DNA of 64,000 bases, taken from Sphingomonas lutea. Its GTDB lineage: Bacteria; Pseudomonadota; Alphaproteobacteria; Sphingomonadales; Sphingomonadaceae. Location of the stretch: contig NZ_CP060718.1 of NCBI RefSeq assembly GCF_014396785.1, positions 516,501 to 580,500 of the forward strand. Reading direction: 5' to 3'. Under the pieces are notes generated by a model. That model had not been told where the DNA came from. It ran no database searches and saw only the letters and a list, made by a program, of their open reading frames with translations. The translations under genes were made by a program, and so were the position numbers. This document shows, in pieces, positions 27,817 through 36,283 of the stretch. Numbering within the stretch: the first letter of the stretch is position 1; each line of letters begins with the position of its first letter.

Positions 27817-27989
27817 TGCGCCCTCCCTTCACTACAGCGGGCGACAAACTGCTCGCCAAGGTGAAGCGCGATCAGCGCCGGGAGTTGTTGCCGTGAGGGT
27901 GGGAGAGGGCTAAGACGATCACGCAACCAGCCGCCAAGTTGATTGCGCGACGCCCCGCCCTCGTGCGGGGTTTCGCATATCTGGAGCAT
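27813..27989 (-). CDS. 58-aa element protein, unknown
   Basis: Frame from ATG 27989 to TGA 27813, starting MLQICETPHEGGASRNQLGG. It lies four bases after the AlpA-like gene stop and its own stop overlaps the next ATG, so its placement is exactly that of an operon member although it is very short. Two cysteines near the ends; no known motif. Confidence 0.6.
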   Translation of the reverse strand: MLQICETPHEGGASRNQLGGWLRDRLSPLPPSRQQLPALIALHLGEQFVARCSEGRAQ

Positions 27990-27992
27990 GGC

Positions 27993-28193
27993 TCATGCCT
28001 CCCCAGCGATCAGAGCGTGCAGGCTCTCGGCCGGAATGACGGTTCGCCCCCCAATCCGAACAGCCTTCAAGCGATTGGCCGCGATATGTGCGTAGAGGGT
28101 TGTTCTGCCTAAGCTGGAAACCTTCGCGGCTTCCTTGATCGAATAGGCGAGCTTCGGAGCTTCAGCGGTTGCAGTTTGCATTTGCTTCCCCAT
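27993..28193 (-). CDS. AlpA/excisionase-like helix-turn-helix protein
   Basis: 66 aa, almost entirely one MerR-like winged helix of the excisionase type: SIKEAAKVSSLGRTTLYAHI then RLKAVRIGGRTVIPAESLHAL. AlpA-type proteins activate integrase and excision genes in P4-like elements. It heads the minus-strand operon, and two direct repeats lie in the region upstream (28290-28341). Confidence 0.85.
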   Translation of the reverse strand: MGKQMQTATAEAPKLAYSIKEAAKVSSLGRTTLYAHIAANRLKAVRIGGRTVIPAESLHALIAGEA

Positions 28194-28289
28194 GCCGCTC
28201 TCGCGGGATTGCGAGGGCGTTCATGGGCAAACCAGTTAGGCCATAGACGTTCGGCGCACAAAACCACTTAATTGGACTGCGCTATTGAC

Positions 28290-28341
28290 CCCTCGGAACG
28301 GAAGCGGAGTTTTCTACCCTCGGAACGTAAGCGGACTTTCG
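28290..28341. repeat. pair of direct repeats upstream of the AlpA-like operon
   Basis: CCCTCGGAACGGAAGCGGAGTTT at 28290 and CCCTCGGAACGTAAGCGGACTTT at 28317 (each starting CCCTCGGAACG, sharing AAGCGGA), 27 bp apart. They sit about 100-150 bp upstream of the AlpA-like start, fitting operators or origin iterons. Confidence 0.6.
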
Positions 28342-28344
28342 TCC

Positions 28345-29154
28345 CTAGCTTTGAGCACCTAGCGACTTACCCGATAGTGCTTGCAGGTAGTTCGGGATCT
28401 CGGGCATTGCGATTGCCTTGAGGCTGGCCAGTCGCACCGCCTCCTCGATTTGAGCGAAAGACATTGAAGGCTCCGGCGGCCTGCCCTCTCGCGCCTCAAA
28501 ATCTGCAAGGGTCGACCTGGCTCGTTCCAGCATCGACTGCCACGGGTCCATATCAGGCAGGGACGCAACAGCCTCAAGCGCGCGAAGATGATTTGCGTAG
28601 GGAAAGCCGTCCCGGCTCATGTTCTCAGCGGTCACGAATACGAACCAGCGCCGATCATAGGGACCGCGCGATAGCTTCCGCTCGATCCGCTTGTGAGTTG
28701 AAACGATACTGTGGCCCGGCCGACGCTCTGCAAATGTCTTCGCAATCGAATAATTCGAGCGGGTGCTGAAAGGGTCGCCGCCGTTCAGCCATTCCAGCGC
28801 ATCCTGCTCGATAACGTCCTTCAGCTCCCGCCAGTCAGGCTCACGCGGGCGGCCGGTCTTAGCCTTTGTCAGCTCCTTCACTGCTGCTTTTACAGCATCG
28901 GCTCCATACCGCTGGACAGCCCTCCGAATGTCGTCATTTATCGTCGGCCCGACGAGGTCCATCTTGGGGGCATAGGCTAACAGTGCGTTGACAGGCGCGG
29001 CGTCGGTAGGTGCTGCTCGCTTCGGTGTTTCGTCTGCCAAGTCCGCCTCCCAAGCGGCTCCCAAGGTGAGACGGGGAAGCACGTGGGAAGCGCGCTTGTC
29101 GGCTGGCCGGCCTATCCCCGCGAAAGAATAGGAGAACAGAACGGGAAGGCGCAA
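28345..29154 (-). CDS. element protein of unknown function
   Basis: 269 aa in the longest frame; a start at ATG 28962 (MDLVGPTINDDIRRAV) would give 205 aa and fits protein-like sequence better. Residues 75-150 are helical and charged (KAAVKELTKAKTGRPREPDW, HSIVSTHKRIERKL), suggesting DNA or nucleic-acid binding, but no family is recognised. It is separated from the AlpA operon by about 150 bases that contain the direct repeats. Confidence 0.55.
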   Translation of the reverse strand: MRLPVLFSYSFAGIGRPADKRASHVLPRLTLGAAWEADLADETPKRAAPTDAAPVNALLAYAPKMDLVGPTINDDIRRAVQRYGADAVKAAVKELTKAKTGRPREPDWRELKDVIEQDALEWLNGGDPFSTRSNYSIAKTFAERRPGHSIVSTHKRIERKLSRGPYDRRWFVFVTAENMSRDGFPYANHLRALEAVASLPDMDPWQSMLERARSTLADFEAREGRPPEPSMSFAQIEEAVRLASLKAIAMPEIPNYLQALSGKSLGAQS

Positions 29155-29245
29155 CTACGCCGCGAGTCTTTTCTGACTTTGAGGCTCCAAAGCGGAAGTT
29201 CCGCTTCCGACCCAAAGCGGAATTTCAGGCTATGCCGTTCCTCCG

Positions 29246-29761
29246 CTAAAAACCGCGAATAGAGGTGATGGCTTGCTCAATTGATCGGCAACTTTCTGAC
29301 GTCGAACATGTCGCCCGTACGCTGATGCCATGCGACGCATCCCCTCTGCGGGGAATGAACGCATGGACGCTTCTTGTTGGGCTTGAGAGGCGGAGCAACT
29401 GGGCTCTGACACCATCGACCAGGATGGTGGACAAACCGCAACTTGGACTACGGCAAGCCCAAGTTGGCTCAGTGGTCCAGGTTTCCACTGTCATGCTCAC
29501 ACCATCACCATTGAAGTAGTGACGACGCGTATCTTCACCTGCTTCCCACCTGCTGACCCAATGCGCAGGTGGTGAAATGGTGAGCGATGGAGTTCCGTCT
29601 GGCCGCGTTCGCAAGGCGACGATGTGCTCTAAACCCGGCACTGTCATAGTCTGAACGACACCAGTTCGGTCTGCCGGCCGTGGGGCGGCGGATGTATTCG
29701 GGATTGGTCCTTTGCAGCCGGTGAGCGCGAGGAGAGCTAGTAAGACACAACGCTGGTCCAT
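29246..29761 (-). CDS. putative lipoprotein
   Basis: 171 aa. ATG 29761 gives MDQRCVLLALLALTGCKG, a short lipoprotein signal with the lipobox cysteine at residue 16. The rest has no recognised domain; four further cysteines (TWACRSPSCG, RATCSTSESC) may form disulfides. The open frame continues upstream through a dispersed inverted repeat (29784-29812), which is unlikely to be coding. Confidence 0.6.
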   Translation of the reverse strand: MDQRCVLLALLALTGCKGPIPNTSAAPRPADRTGVVQTMTVPGLEHIVALRTRPDGTPSLTISPPAHWVSRWEAGEDTRRHYFNGDGVSMTVETWTTEPTWACRSPSCGLSTILVDGVRAQLLRLSSPTRSVHAFIPRRGDASHGISVRATCSTSESCRSIEQAITSIRGF

Positions 29762-29783
29762 GTTAATGTAACTAGGCTCGCTC

Positions 29784-29812
29784 ATGTCCGCTTTCCACCC
29801 ATTCACGACATT
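29784..29812. repeat. dispersed inverted repeat, copy 1
   Basis: ATGTCCGCTTTCCACCCATT with a degenerate right arm (CACGACAT). Consensus GTCCGC-TTTCCACCCATT-GCGGAC; other copies at 29823, 30187 and, reversed, 57581. Confidence 0.7.
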
Positions 29813-29822
29813 AGGGGCTTAG

Positions 29823-29848
29823 GTCTGCTCTCGACCCATTGCGGACAT
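29823..29848. repeat. dispersed inverted repeat, copy 2
   Basis: GTCTGC...CGACCCATTGCGGACAT: degenerate left arm, intact right arm, directly after copy 1. Confidence 0.6.
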
Positions 29849-29873
29849 TCGGGTTTGCCGTAGTTTGCCCGTC

Positions 29874-30185
29874 ATGCGCCTCTTCAACGCCCTTGCGACA
29901 GCGTCCTTCATAGCGTGGGCTATAATGCTGTGGAGCACAGGTCAGCACACCCGATGGTTAGGCGATAACAGCCGAGAAGCGCTGCACCCTGCCCGCATGA
30001 TGTTCTACGTAGGTGTGCCGGCGCTCATGCTGCTACTTACGTTAGGCTCCGCCGCTGCAACCAGATTTGTTGGGCGGAGAGCAGCGGACTACAGGGGGGA
30101 CCACTCTCATCGGCTCGCGCCCATTCCGGTCTTCTGCTTGCTGCTTTTGCTACCTTACCTGATGGTGCTTTTCATCGTGGGCTAA
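29874..30185 (+). CDS. small three-helix membrane protein
   Basis: 103 aa from ATG 29874 (MRLFNALATASFIAWAIM). Helices at about 5-22, 46-66 and 83-101, with a histidine- and arginine-rich loop between the last two. No known family. It lies between two copies of the dispersed repeat, and may be element cargo. Confidence 0.55.
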   Translation: MRLFNALATASFIAWAIMLWSTGQHTRWLGDNSREALHPARMMFYVGVPALMLLLTLGSAAATRFVGRRAADYRGDHSHRLAPIPVFCLLLLLPYLMVLFIVG

Positions 30186-30186
30186 G

Positions 30187-30210
30187 GTCCGCTTTCCACC
30201 CCGTGCGGAC
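30187..30210. repeat. dispersed inverted repeat, copy 3
   Basis: GTCCGCTTTCCACCCCGTGCGGAC, intact arms, directly after the small membrane protein gene and before the integrase 3' end. Confidence 0.7.
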
Positions 30211-30253
30211 GTACGGGGCGGCGGCTGTCTCGACTCAAAGCAGACGTTTAGGT

Positions 30254-31501
30254 TCAGAAAGCGGCCACACCCCTGATCGGCGTAACGTTCTCGCCAGCCG
30301 CTTCGCCGCGAGCGCAAAAGGCCGCCCAATCGTCCATGAGCCGCCGCCGCTTGTCGAACAGATCGCCGCGCCGATAGGCCCGCTCGACCTTGTTCTCGAT
30401 CGTGTGCGCCAGCGCCATCTCGGCAACTTCGTGCGCGTAACCGGTGCACTCCGCTGCCCAGTCGCGAAAGCCGGAGCGGAAACCGTGCACCGTCGCATCA
30501 ACGTTCATACGGCGCATCAACATGCTCATCGCCATGCCCGACAACTTGCCGCCCCTCGCGCCGGGGAACAGCCATTGGCTTCCGAGCGGCTGGAGGCTCT
30601 TGAGGATTGCGACGGCGCGGCTGGACAGCGGCACGCGGTGTTCCTTGCCCGCTTTCATGCGCTCGGCGGGAACGGTCCAGAGCGCCTTGTCCAGATCAAC
30701 CTCGCCCCACTTCGCGCCGATCACTTCGCCGGAGCGGCTGGCCGTGAGGATTGTGAACTCCAGCGCCAAGGCGGCGACGGCTTCCCGCTCGTGCAGCTTG
30801 GCGACGAACGCCGGGATTTGTTCATAGGCAATGGCCCTGTGATGGCCGCGCGACAGTCGTGTGCGAGCGGGTAGGATTTGCGCAAGATGGCCGCGCCAGC
30901 GCGCCGGGTTCTCGCCTTCGCGGTAGCCGCGCGCCTTGGCACTATCGAGCACGGTTTCGATCCGGCCGCGAATGCGGCTGGCAGTTTCGGCTTTACCTCT
31001 CCAGATCGGCTCCAGAATCTTGAGCACGTGCGCCGTGCCCACGTCTGCCGCCGGCAGCTCGCCAATCACGGGATAAACATAGGCGTCCAGCGTATTGCGC
31101 CATTGCTGCCGGTGCTTCGGGTTCCGCCAGCTTTCCTCGTTCGCCGCGATATAGGCGTCCGCAACGTCGCGAAACGTGGTGCCCGCCACCTTCGCCGCCT
31201 GAGCCGCCGCAAGAGCCTCAGCGGCCTCGCGATTGCGTTCCTCAAGCGGATCAATGCCAGCCTTTACCTTGAGCCGGAGCGCCGACGCTTTGTCGCGCGC
31301 ATCGGCCAGCGTCATTCCGCCTTGGCCAGCCGCGCCGATCCCCACGTCGCGCGCCTTGCCGTTGAGCATGAAGCGATAAACCCATGAGCGCGCGCCGCTC
31401 GGCTTCACCAGCAGGTGCAGCCCTCCGCCGTCCGCATGGCGTCCGGCCTTGGCATTCTTCACCGCTAGAGGGGTAAGCGCATTGCTGAGTTTCTTGGGCA
31501 T
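30254..31501 (-). CDS. P4-type tyrosine integrase
   Basis: 415-aa site-specific recombinase. The N-terminal DUF4102-type arm-binding domain (LKNA-like LAVKNAKAGRHADGGGLHL and SWVYRFMLNGKARDVGIG) is followed by a core-binding domain and the catalytic domain: Arg in TASRSGEVIGAKW, HxxR in VHGFRSGFRDWAAE, His in LAHTIENKVERAYRR with the nucleophile Tyr. ATG 31501 is chosen at MPKKLSNALTPL. It reads inward from the right att repeat. Confidence 0.95.
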   Translation of the reverse strand: MPKKLSNALTPLAVKNAKAGRHADGGGLHLLVKPSGARSWVYRFMLNGKARDVGIGAAGQGGMTLADARDKASALRLKVKAGIDPLEERNREAAEALAAAQAAKVAGTTFRDVADAYIAANEESWRNPKHRQQWRNTLDAYVYPVIGELPAADVGTAHVLKILEPIWRGKAETASRIRGRIETVLDSAKARGYREGENPARWRGHLAQILPARTRLSRGHHRAIAYEQIPAFVAKLHEREAVAALALEFTILTASRSGEVIGAKWGEVDLDKALWTVPAERMKAGKEHRVPLSSRAVAILKSLQPLGSQWLFPGARGGKLSGMAMSMLMRRMNVDATVHGFRSGFRDWAAECTGYAHEVAEMALAHTIENKVERAYRRGDLFDKRRRLMDDWAAFCARGEAAGENVTPIRGVAAF

Positions 31502-31511
31502 AACGGCTCCA

Positions 31512-31535
31512 TTCCCATAACCGCTCCCCGATAAT
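31512..31535 (+). repeat. right copy of 24-bp terminal repeat (candidate integrase arm site)
   Basis: TTCCCATAACCGCTCCCC and following bases, 21 of 24 identical to 25239-25262. Lies just upstream of the integrase start, so it may also serve as its operator. A partial inverted version (TTTTATGGGAA) follows at about 31543. Confidence 0.55.
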
Positions 31536-31662
31536 ACTCCGGTTTTATGGGAACGCAACCGAACGGATTGGAACAGTTAGCTCATCGCTGCTTCGCTAAA
31601 TGCTCGCATTTCAGCCGTTTTTCCGAACTGATGGGCACGCGCTCGGACGGTAGTAAGGCGGA

Positions 31663-31676
31663 CTCCGTCTCCGCCA
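31663..31676 (+). repeat. right attachment site
   Basis: CTCCGTCTCCGCCA, identical to the tRNA-Ser 3' end at 25181-25194; flanking bases differ. Confidence 0.8.
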
Positions 31677-32378
31677 ATCAGCCCACCTAAAGCGGCCGGG
31701 ATTTGCGCCGAACGCACCCGCGCAGCGTCGCGGGTTCACACGATCCTTGCTCCTCCTCGGAAGCGTCTTTTGGCGCCGCACATTTCCCTGATGAAGGCCG
31801 ATTTACAGGGAAAGCGAAACCCAAGCAGGGATCCACAGCGGGTCTCGAAAGGCGCAGACGCTGGTTTTGCGCCACTTATGCGTAAATATTCCCTGCAAAT
31901 TCTAACAGGGAATTCGCACGGCGGATCAGCGAAGCACCCTTCGCACCAGTACGATCAACTGGGAATGCGCTGAGCTGAAACTCTGGCCATTCTCATTCGG
32001 TGCTCGTCGAGCTATAAGCGTCGCACCTCGAGCAGATAGCAGGTCTCAGACCTCGCGCAGCACGGGGACATCCAAAACCGCTTCACGGTCGTGAAGGGGT
32101 GGGTTTGTCCTGCTGCGCACGACATCGCTCCACCTCAGCCGATCGCGAAGACCTTTGAAGGGTATCCGCGACTATGAGACCTACATCCAAAAGCTCGGCG
32201 ATAGGGTCGCCCAAAGACCTGACGATCGACCTGAACGAGCTTTCCACAAAGCTGGTCGGACCAAATCAAAAGGCGGCCCAACTAGGGGTGCTGGGCCGCC
32301 TTCGATTGGAAGTTGAACCGTTCTAGAAGCTGAGCTCTAAGAATCTGTGAAGGGCAGGGTGGAGTCCCACGCTTCTCG
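31677..32378. other. gene-poor stretch beyond the element
   Basis: About 700 bases with no convincing gene on either strand; the short open frames lack protein-like sequence. A hairpin at 32270-32302 is the only structure I can support. It may be decayed mobile DNA. Confidence 0.5.
32270..32302. terminator. hairpin, likely terminator of the GltB-like gene
   Basis: AAGGCGGCCCA and TGGGCCGCCTT form a perfect 11-bp stem with an 11-nt loop. An A-run lies on the plus-strand left flank, so it suits minus-strand termination. Confidence 0.7.
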
Positions 32379-33980
32379 TCAAGCGGCAGCTCCCCCAAAG
32401 TTATCGGCTCGTGCCATTCGCCAAGCCGAACCATAAAAGTCGCGACGTGTCGCATCCGACAGCAATTCGCCCCGTTCCAGAAAAACGTGAAGCTGAGAGA
32501 ACATCCGGATCTCCGTCAGGCTGACCCTTCGCACGAGAAGATGCGGTCCAATGGCGCTAGGATGATCCAGACCTGCAGCTCCCAACATGTCCGCAAGAGC
32601 CGAGAGCGTGTTGCGATGGAAGTTGAACACTCTTTGCGCCTTATCCGGTACGACAAGAGCTCGCTGTCTGAGCGGATCCTGCGTCGCCACGCCTGTAGGA
32701 CAGCTGTTGGTATGACATGTGAGAGCCTGGATGCCTCCAAGCGCAAACATAAAACCGCGCCCCGCGTTCGTCCAATCCGCACCCAGAGCCAGCACCGCGG
32801 CGATGTCGAAAGCACTTACGACCTTGCCTGCTGCACCGATTTTGATGTTGTCGCGAATGCCCGCGCCGACCAGGGTATTGTGAACGAATAAGAGACCCTC
32901 CCGCATAGGAGTGCCAAGGTGGTCCGCGAATTCGAGCGGTGAAGCACCGGTCCCACCTTCTGCGCCGTCGACGACGATGAAATCGGGATAGATCTTCGTT
33001 TCGAGCATGGCTTTTACAATGCCCATGAATTCCCAGGGCTGACCGACACATAGCTTGAAGCCGATGGGCTTGCCGTCAGACAGTCGGCGCAACTCTTCGA
33101 TAAAGCGCACCAGCTCAAGTGGAGTTGAGAAGGCGGAATGTTTGCTTGGGGAAACACAGTCACGGCCCTCGGGAACCCCCCGCGTTAGCGCGATCTCCTC
33201 GGTGACTTTTTCGCCAGGCAGGATCCCGCCGTGCCCCGGTTTCGCGCCTTGGCTCAATTTGATTTCGATCATCTTGACCTGTGGGTTTGACGCTTGGTCT
33301 ACGAAGCGATCTCGATCAAAGCGACCATCGGAATCGCGGCACCCAAAATAGCCACTGCCGATCTCCCAGATGAGATCACCCCCATGTTCTCGGTGGTGCG
33401 GACTGATGCTGCCTTCACCGGTGTCATGGGCAAAGTGGCCAAGCTTGGCTCCCTTGTTGAGTGCGAGAATTGCGTTCGCACCCAGCGACCCAAAGCTCAT
33501 CGCGGAGATGTTGAAGATAGATGCGCAATACGGCTTCCGACACTGCTCGTTTCCAATGTTGATGCGAAACGACGTTGGGTCGGCGGGAGGCACCGGTTGC
33601 GCGGAAGGAGCGATGAATTCGTAGCCGGATTGATACACATCGACCAAGGTGCCGAAGGGGAGGTCACTAACCTCATTCTTGGCACGTGAATAAACCAGCG
33701 ATCGCTGGCTGCGGGAGAAGGGGCTTTTCTCACTGTCCCCTTCGATAATGTACTGCCGGATCTCAGGCCGAATTTCTTCGAAGAACCATCGAAGGTGTCC
33801 CAAGATCGGATAATTGCGTCGTACCGAATGCAGTGGCTGAGCCAGGTCGTAGAGGCCCACCAGGGAGAGGAACGTGCTGAGGGCGAAAACGGGAATGGCC
33901 CAAAAGTCTGGGAGATAGGCACCTGCTACCGCGGCAGTCATTATCGCCAACGCCAAAGGCGTGAAACGGGTCAGGAACAT
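32379..33980 (-). CDS. membrane-anchored FMN-binding glutamate synthase-like protein
   Basis: 533 aa. Two N-terminal helices (about 8-46) anchor a GltB2-type FMN barrel: SFGSLGANAILALNKGAKLG, HDTGEGSISPHH, QGAKPGHGGILPG, FIVVDGAEGGTGASPLEF and the Fe-S cysteine cluster in CHTNSCPTGVATQDP. It lacks the amidotransferase domain of glutamate synthase, so it is the stand-alone family of unknown substrate. Complete. Sits alone between the element and the J-domain gene. Confidence 0.9.
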   Translation of the reverse strand: MFLTRFTPLALAIMTAAVAGAYLPDFWAIPVFALSTFLSLVGLYDLAQPLHSVRRNYPILGHLRWFFEEIRPEIRQYIIEGDSEKSPFSRSQRSLVYSRAKNEVSDLPFGTLVDVYQSGYEFIAPSAQPVPPADPTSFRINIGNEQCRKPYCASIFNISAMSFGSLGANAILALNKGAKLGHFAHDTGEGSISPHHREHGGDLIWEIGSGYFGCRDSDGRFDRDRFVDQASNPQVKMIEIKLSQGAKPGHGGILPGEKVTEEIALTRGVPEGRDCVSPSKHSAFSTPLELVRFIEELRRLSDGKPIGFKLCVGQPWEFMGIVKAMLETKIYPDFIVVDGAEGGTGASPLEFADHLGTPMREGLLFVHNTLVGAGIRDNIKIGAAGKVVSAFDIAAVLALGADWTNAGRGFMFALGGIQALTCHTNSCPTGVATQDPLRQRALVVPDKAQRVFNFHRNTLSALADMLGAAGLDHPSAIGPHLLVRRVSLTEIRMFSQLHVFLERGELLSDATRRDFYGSAWRMARADNFGGAAA

Positions 33981-34154
33981 CGTGGCCAGGTCCTCAGACG
34001 TCGCAGGGAGTTCCTACCTTGAGGCACGGCATCACCAAATACGAATCGGATTTCGGCTGCAATTGGTGATGCGCAGCGAGCGCTCGCGGTGCGACGGTTA
34101 AGCCTAGCCTACGTTTTCGCGTTTTTGGCGTGAGGTCGATTGATCCATAGACCC

Positions 34155-34739
34155 CTAGGGCGCGTTAGTGGCCCCATCAGCGGAATTCGCGATGAGCAGC
34201 TTTTCAACTCTGGCGGTTCGCGAGGTGGATATGACCTCGTCGACGCCCTGAATCGTAATCGCAAGAGTGCCTTGCTCGGTGATCTGGATGAAGCCCTTTT
34301 CCTTCAGATACCATTTGTGAAATTCGAAGTGTTCGTGGGTGCACCCAAGATAGTCTTGGAGATAGTACCCAACGACGCCCGGATTTGATGCATCGTCTCG
34401 GCGGCGCTTGTATAGAAAGACCAGGATCTTTGTGTGATCATCCGCGTCCCGAAGGGCTTGAAAGCCAGCAAGGTTTTCCGCCTCGCCCTGGTCGCACGTA
34501 AAATGCGGTTGTGCGTAGCCAGCATAAGATGAGTCGAAACCCTCGCGTTTTTCCGGATCGCGAAGCGTCTTGTACGCCTCGGTAATCTCGCTGAATTTGG
34601 CAGGATCAGCCGTGACCGTGTGATCCGGATGATAAATTTTCGCCAAGCGGCGGTATGCGGCCTCAAGGGCTTTGACATCGCAATCAGGAGCGACCTGCAA
34701 TATTCGATAGTAGTCTTTGAACGAGTCCTCCGGGAGCAC
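34155..34739 (-). CDS. J-domain protein with unusual C-terminal domain
   Basis: About 194 aa. An N-terminal J domain (DYYRILQVAPDCDVKALEAA, YHPDHTVTADPAKF with the HPD motif) should stimulate a DnaK-type chaperone. The C-terminal half (YLKEKGFIQITEQGTLAIT) looks like a winged helix and is not a DnaJ zinc or substrate domain. I place the start at GTG 34739, just before the J domain; the frame continues upstream without protein-like sequence. Part of its 3' end recurs decayed at 37016-37110. Confidence 0.75.
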   Translation of the reverse strand: MLPEDSFKDYYRILQVAPDCDVKALEAAYRRLAKIYHPDHTVTADPAKFSEITEAYKTLRDPEKREGFDSSYAGYAQPHFTCDQGEAENLAGFQALRDADDHTKILVFLYKRRRDDASNPGVVGYYLQDYLGCTHEHFEFHKWYLKEKGFIQITEQGTLAITIQGVDEVISTSRTARVEKLLIANSADGATNAP

Positions 34740-34836
34740 GCTCAGAGCCGTCCGGACAAGTTGCGGATGGTTTGAGCAGATTGCCCGCCGCCGCGAATAT
34801 GGCCGACAAACTTCATCAGTAATGCGGTCGCGCGTT

Positions 34837-35364
34837 CTAAACGGTAACGCGAGTGCCGAGTAGGCGGCGTCGACGCATGCGGTACCCGACGGCGCCAAAA
34901 CCCAGCAGCATCATGGCCCACGTCGAGGGTTCGGGGACGCCAGGTACCGCGTCGAGATTTGAGATTGTAAGGGTGTACTGACCGGGGCCATTGAACTGCG
35001 TCAACAGGAACGTTCCCAGTTTGAAAGTCGGTGACGTATTCAAACCTGTAAAGAGCTGAGGTCCATCGGTGATAAGGGTATAGGTGCTATTATTGTAGTT
35101 CTTGAACCCCAATCCCCCGCCAATGGTCGAGGTGTAGAAGTAGATGTCCTTAAGTGTTGCCCCGCTTGCGTAGCTGCCCGCCACGTTGTCCAGCCAGAAA
35201 ACATCGTCATCACCTGAAAACGATCCGACGGGCGATGGGCTCGATTGCAGCTGGAAGCTGGCACTCTGACTACCACTGAGGTTGAAAAGGTAAGTGGCCG
35301 CCGCTGCAGGCGACGCGGCGACCGCCGAGCACATTGCTACGGCAATAAACAAAGATCGATACAT
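34837..35364 (-). CDS. PEP-CTERM sorting-domain protein 1
   Basis: 175 aa with a signal peptide (about 1-22) and a C-terminal PEPxxWAMM sorting signal (VPEPSTWAMMLLGFGAVGYR followed by arginines), the type processed by exosortase in sphingomonads. The body is serine-, glycine- and aromatic-rich (SQSASFQLQSSPSPVGSF), with no cysteine after the signal. Probably a surface or matrix protein. Tandem with the next PEP-CTERM gene in the same direction. Confidence 0.88.
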   Translation of the reverse strand: MYRSLFIAVAMCSAVAASPAAAATYLFNLSGSQSASFQLQSSPSPVGSFSGDDDVFWLDNVAGSYASGATLKDIYFYTSTIGGGLGFKNYNNSTYTLITDGPQLFTGLNTSPTFKLGTFLLTQFNGPGQYTLTISNLDAVPGVPEPSTWAMMLLGFGAVGYRMRRRRLLGTRVTV

Positions 35365-35423
35365 CTACTCACCCCCCAATTATCGCGACCTCGGCATGGA
35401 CATCACCGAGCAAGAAAGTCTCG

Positions 35424-36063
35424 TTAGGCCCCGGCGAGGATATGAACCCTCCGCCGCCGGCGAATACGGTAGCCAATCGCGCCAAACCCTAAGAGCATCA
35501 TTGCCCAGGTGGCGGGCTCAGGTACGGAGCCAATCCTCAGATTGTCCAAACCGGTGCCATTCGCGTTTGGCGAAATGGTAACAGAGAGGGCGTTGGCGAA
35601 AAACATTGAATAGCTCGTCTGCAGACAGGTCGGCGTACAATTCTGGCCAAACGTTTGCGAGGCAAGCAGCGTGCCTGTGCCGTTGGCTCCTGACCACACG
35701 TTGACAACGTTTCCTACGCCAAAAAAGAAGGCGTCAAACGCAATGCTCGTGAATGCCGTATCCGCGGTGAACATCAGCGGCGAATTCAACATATAGGCAA
35801 TCGACGAGGTGATGCCGAAGGTAGGCTGCGTGTATTGCGACGTGCTGTCAAAATTCGCGTTGGTGAATCTGATTCCGTAATCAACGCCCTGAGGCGCCGC
35901 CCGAGTCAGTGCCGCCGTTATAGAACTGATCAATCGCGATCGCAGTGGTTCCGGGAGGAGCGCTCTCACTGCTGCCTTCGAAGTTCAACAGGACTGCGGC
36001 GTTCGCAGCACTTGTCATTAATGAAGCAACTGCAGCAACGATTAGCTTCGATGGAATAGACAT
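35424..36063 (-). pseudogene. PEP-CTERM sorting-domain protein 2, one-base frameshift
   Basis: Signal peptide and first domain (MSIPSKLIVAAVASLMTSAA, IDQFYNGGTDSGGASG) read from ATG 36063; the rest (DYGIRFTNANFDS to VPEPATWAMMLLGFGAIGYR) lies in another frame. The break is at a GGG run (35887-35889); removing one base joins the parts as GGASGVDYG and gives about 212 aa. The FYNGGTDS...G.DYGI pattern is typical of PEP-CTERM proteins. The break is an extra base here, unlike the missing bases elsewhere. Confidence 0.75.
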
Positions 36064-36283
36064 CTGTACGCCCCGAGGATTTCGGACTTCGGCCTCAACC
36101 GACACTAGTCCGAGTCGACCTCACGGTACGGTAAACAGAAAGTAAATCAAGTCGCTGGAGTCAGCCATCCCCCAAATGAAGTCCGCACCGGTAGACAGCG
36201 GAGCGGAATTCGCTAGCTAAGGCCGAGTGCCAACACTTTGGCGGTTTGGCCTAGTCTCCTCACGGCTATGTTGCTGGTTTGAA

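Larger units (their letters stand above)
25181..31676. mobile_element. 6.5-kb integrative element in tRNA-Ser(GCT)
   Basis: Bounded by 14-bp direct repeats of the tRNA 3' end. It carries a P4-type integrase, an AlpA-like regulator, a coupled operon with a HUH-like replication protein, and a few small envelope proteins. There are no capsid, terminase or conjugation genes, so it is a phage-satellite-like or mobilisable island rather than a prophage or ICE. The integrase sits at the end away from the tRNA, whereas P4-like islands usually have it beside the tRNA. Confidence 0.8.

Noticed and set aside
31703..31973. Short plus-strand open frames after the right att site
   Set aside because: No start signal or protein-like composition.
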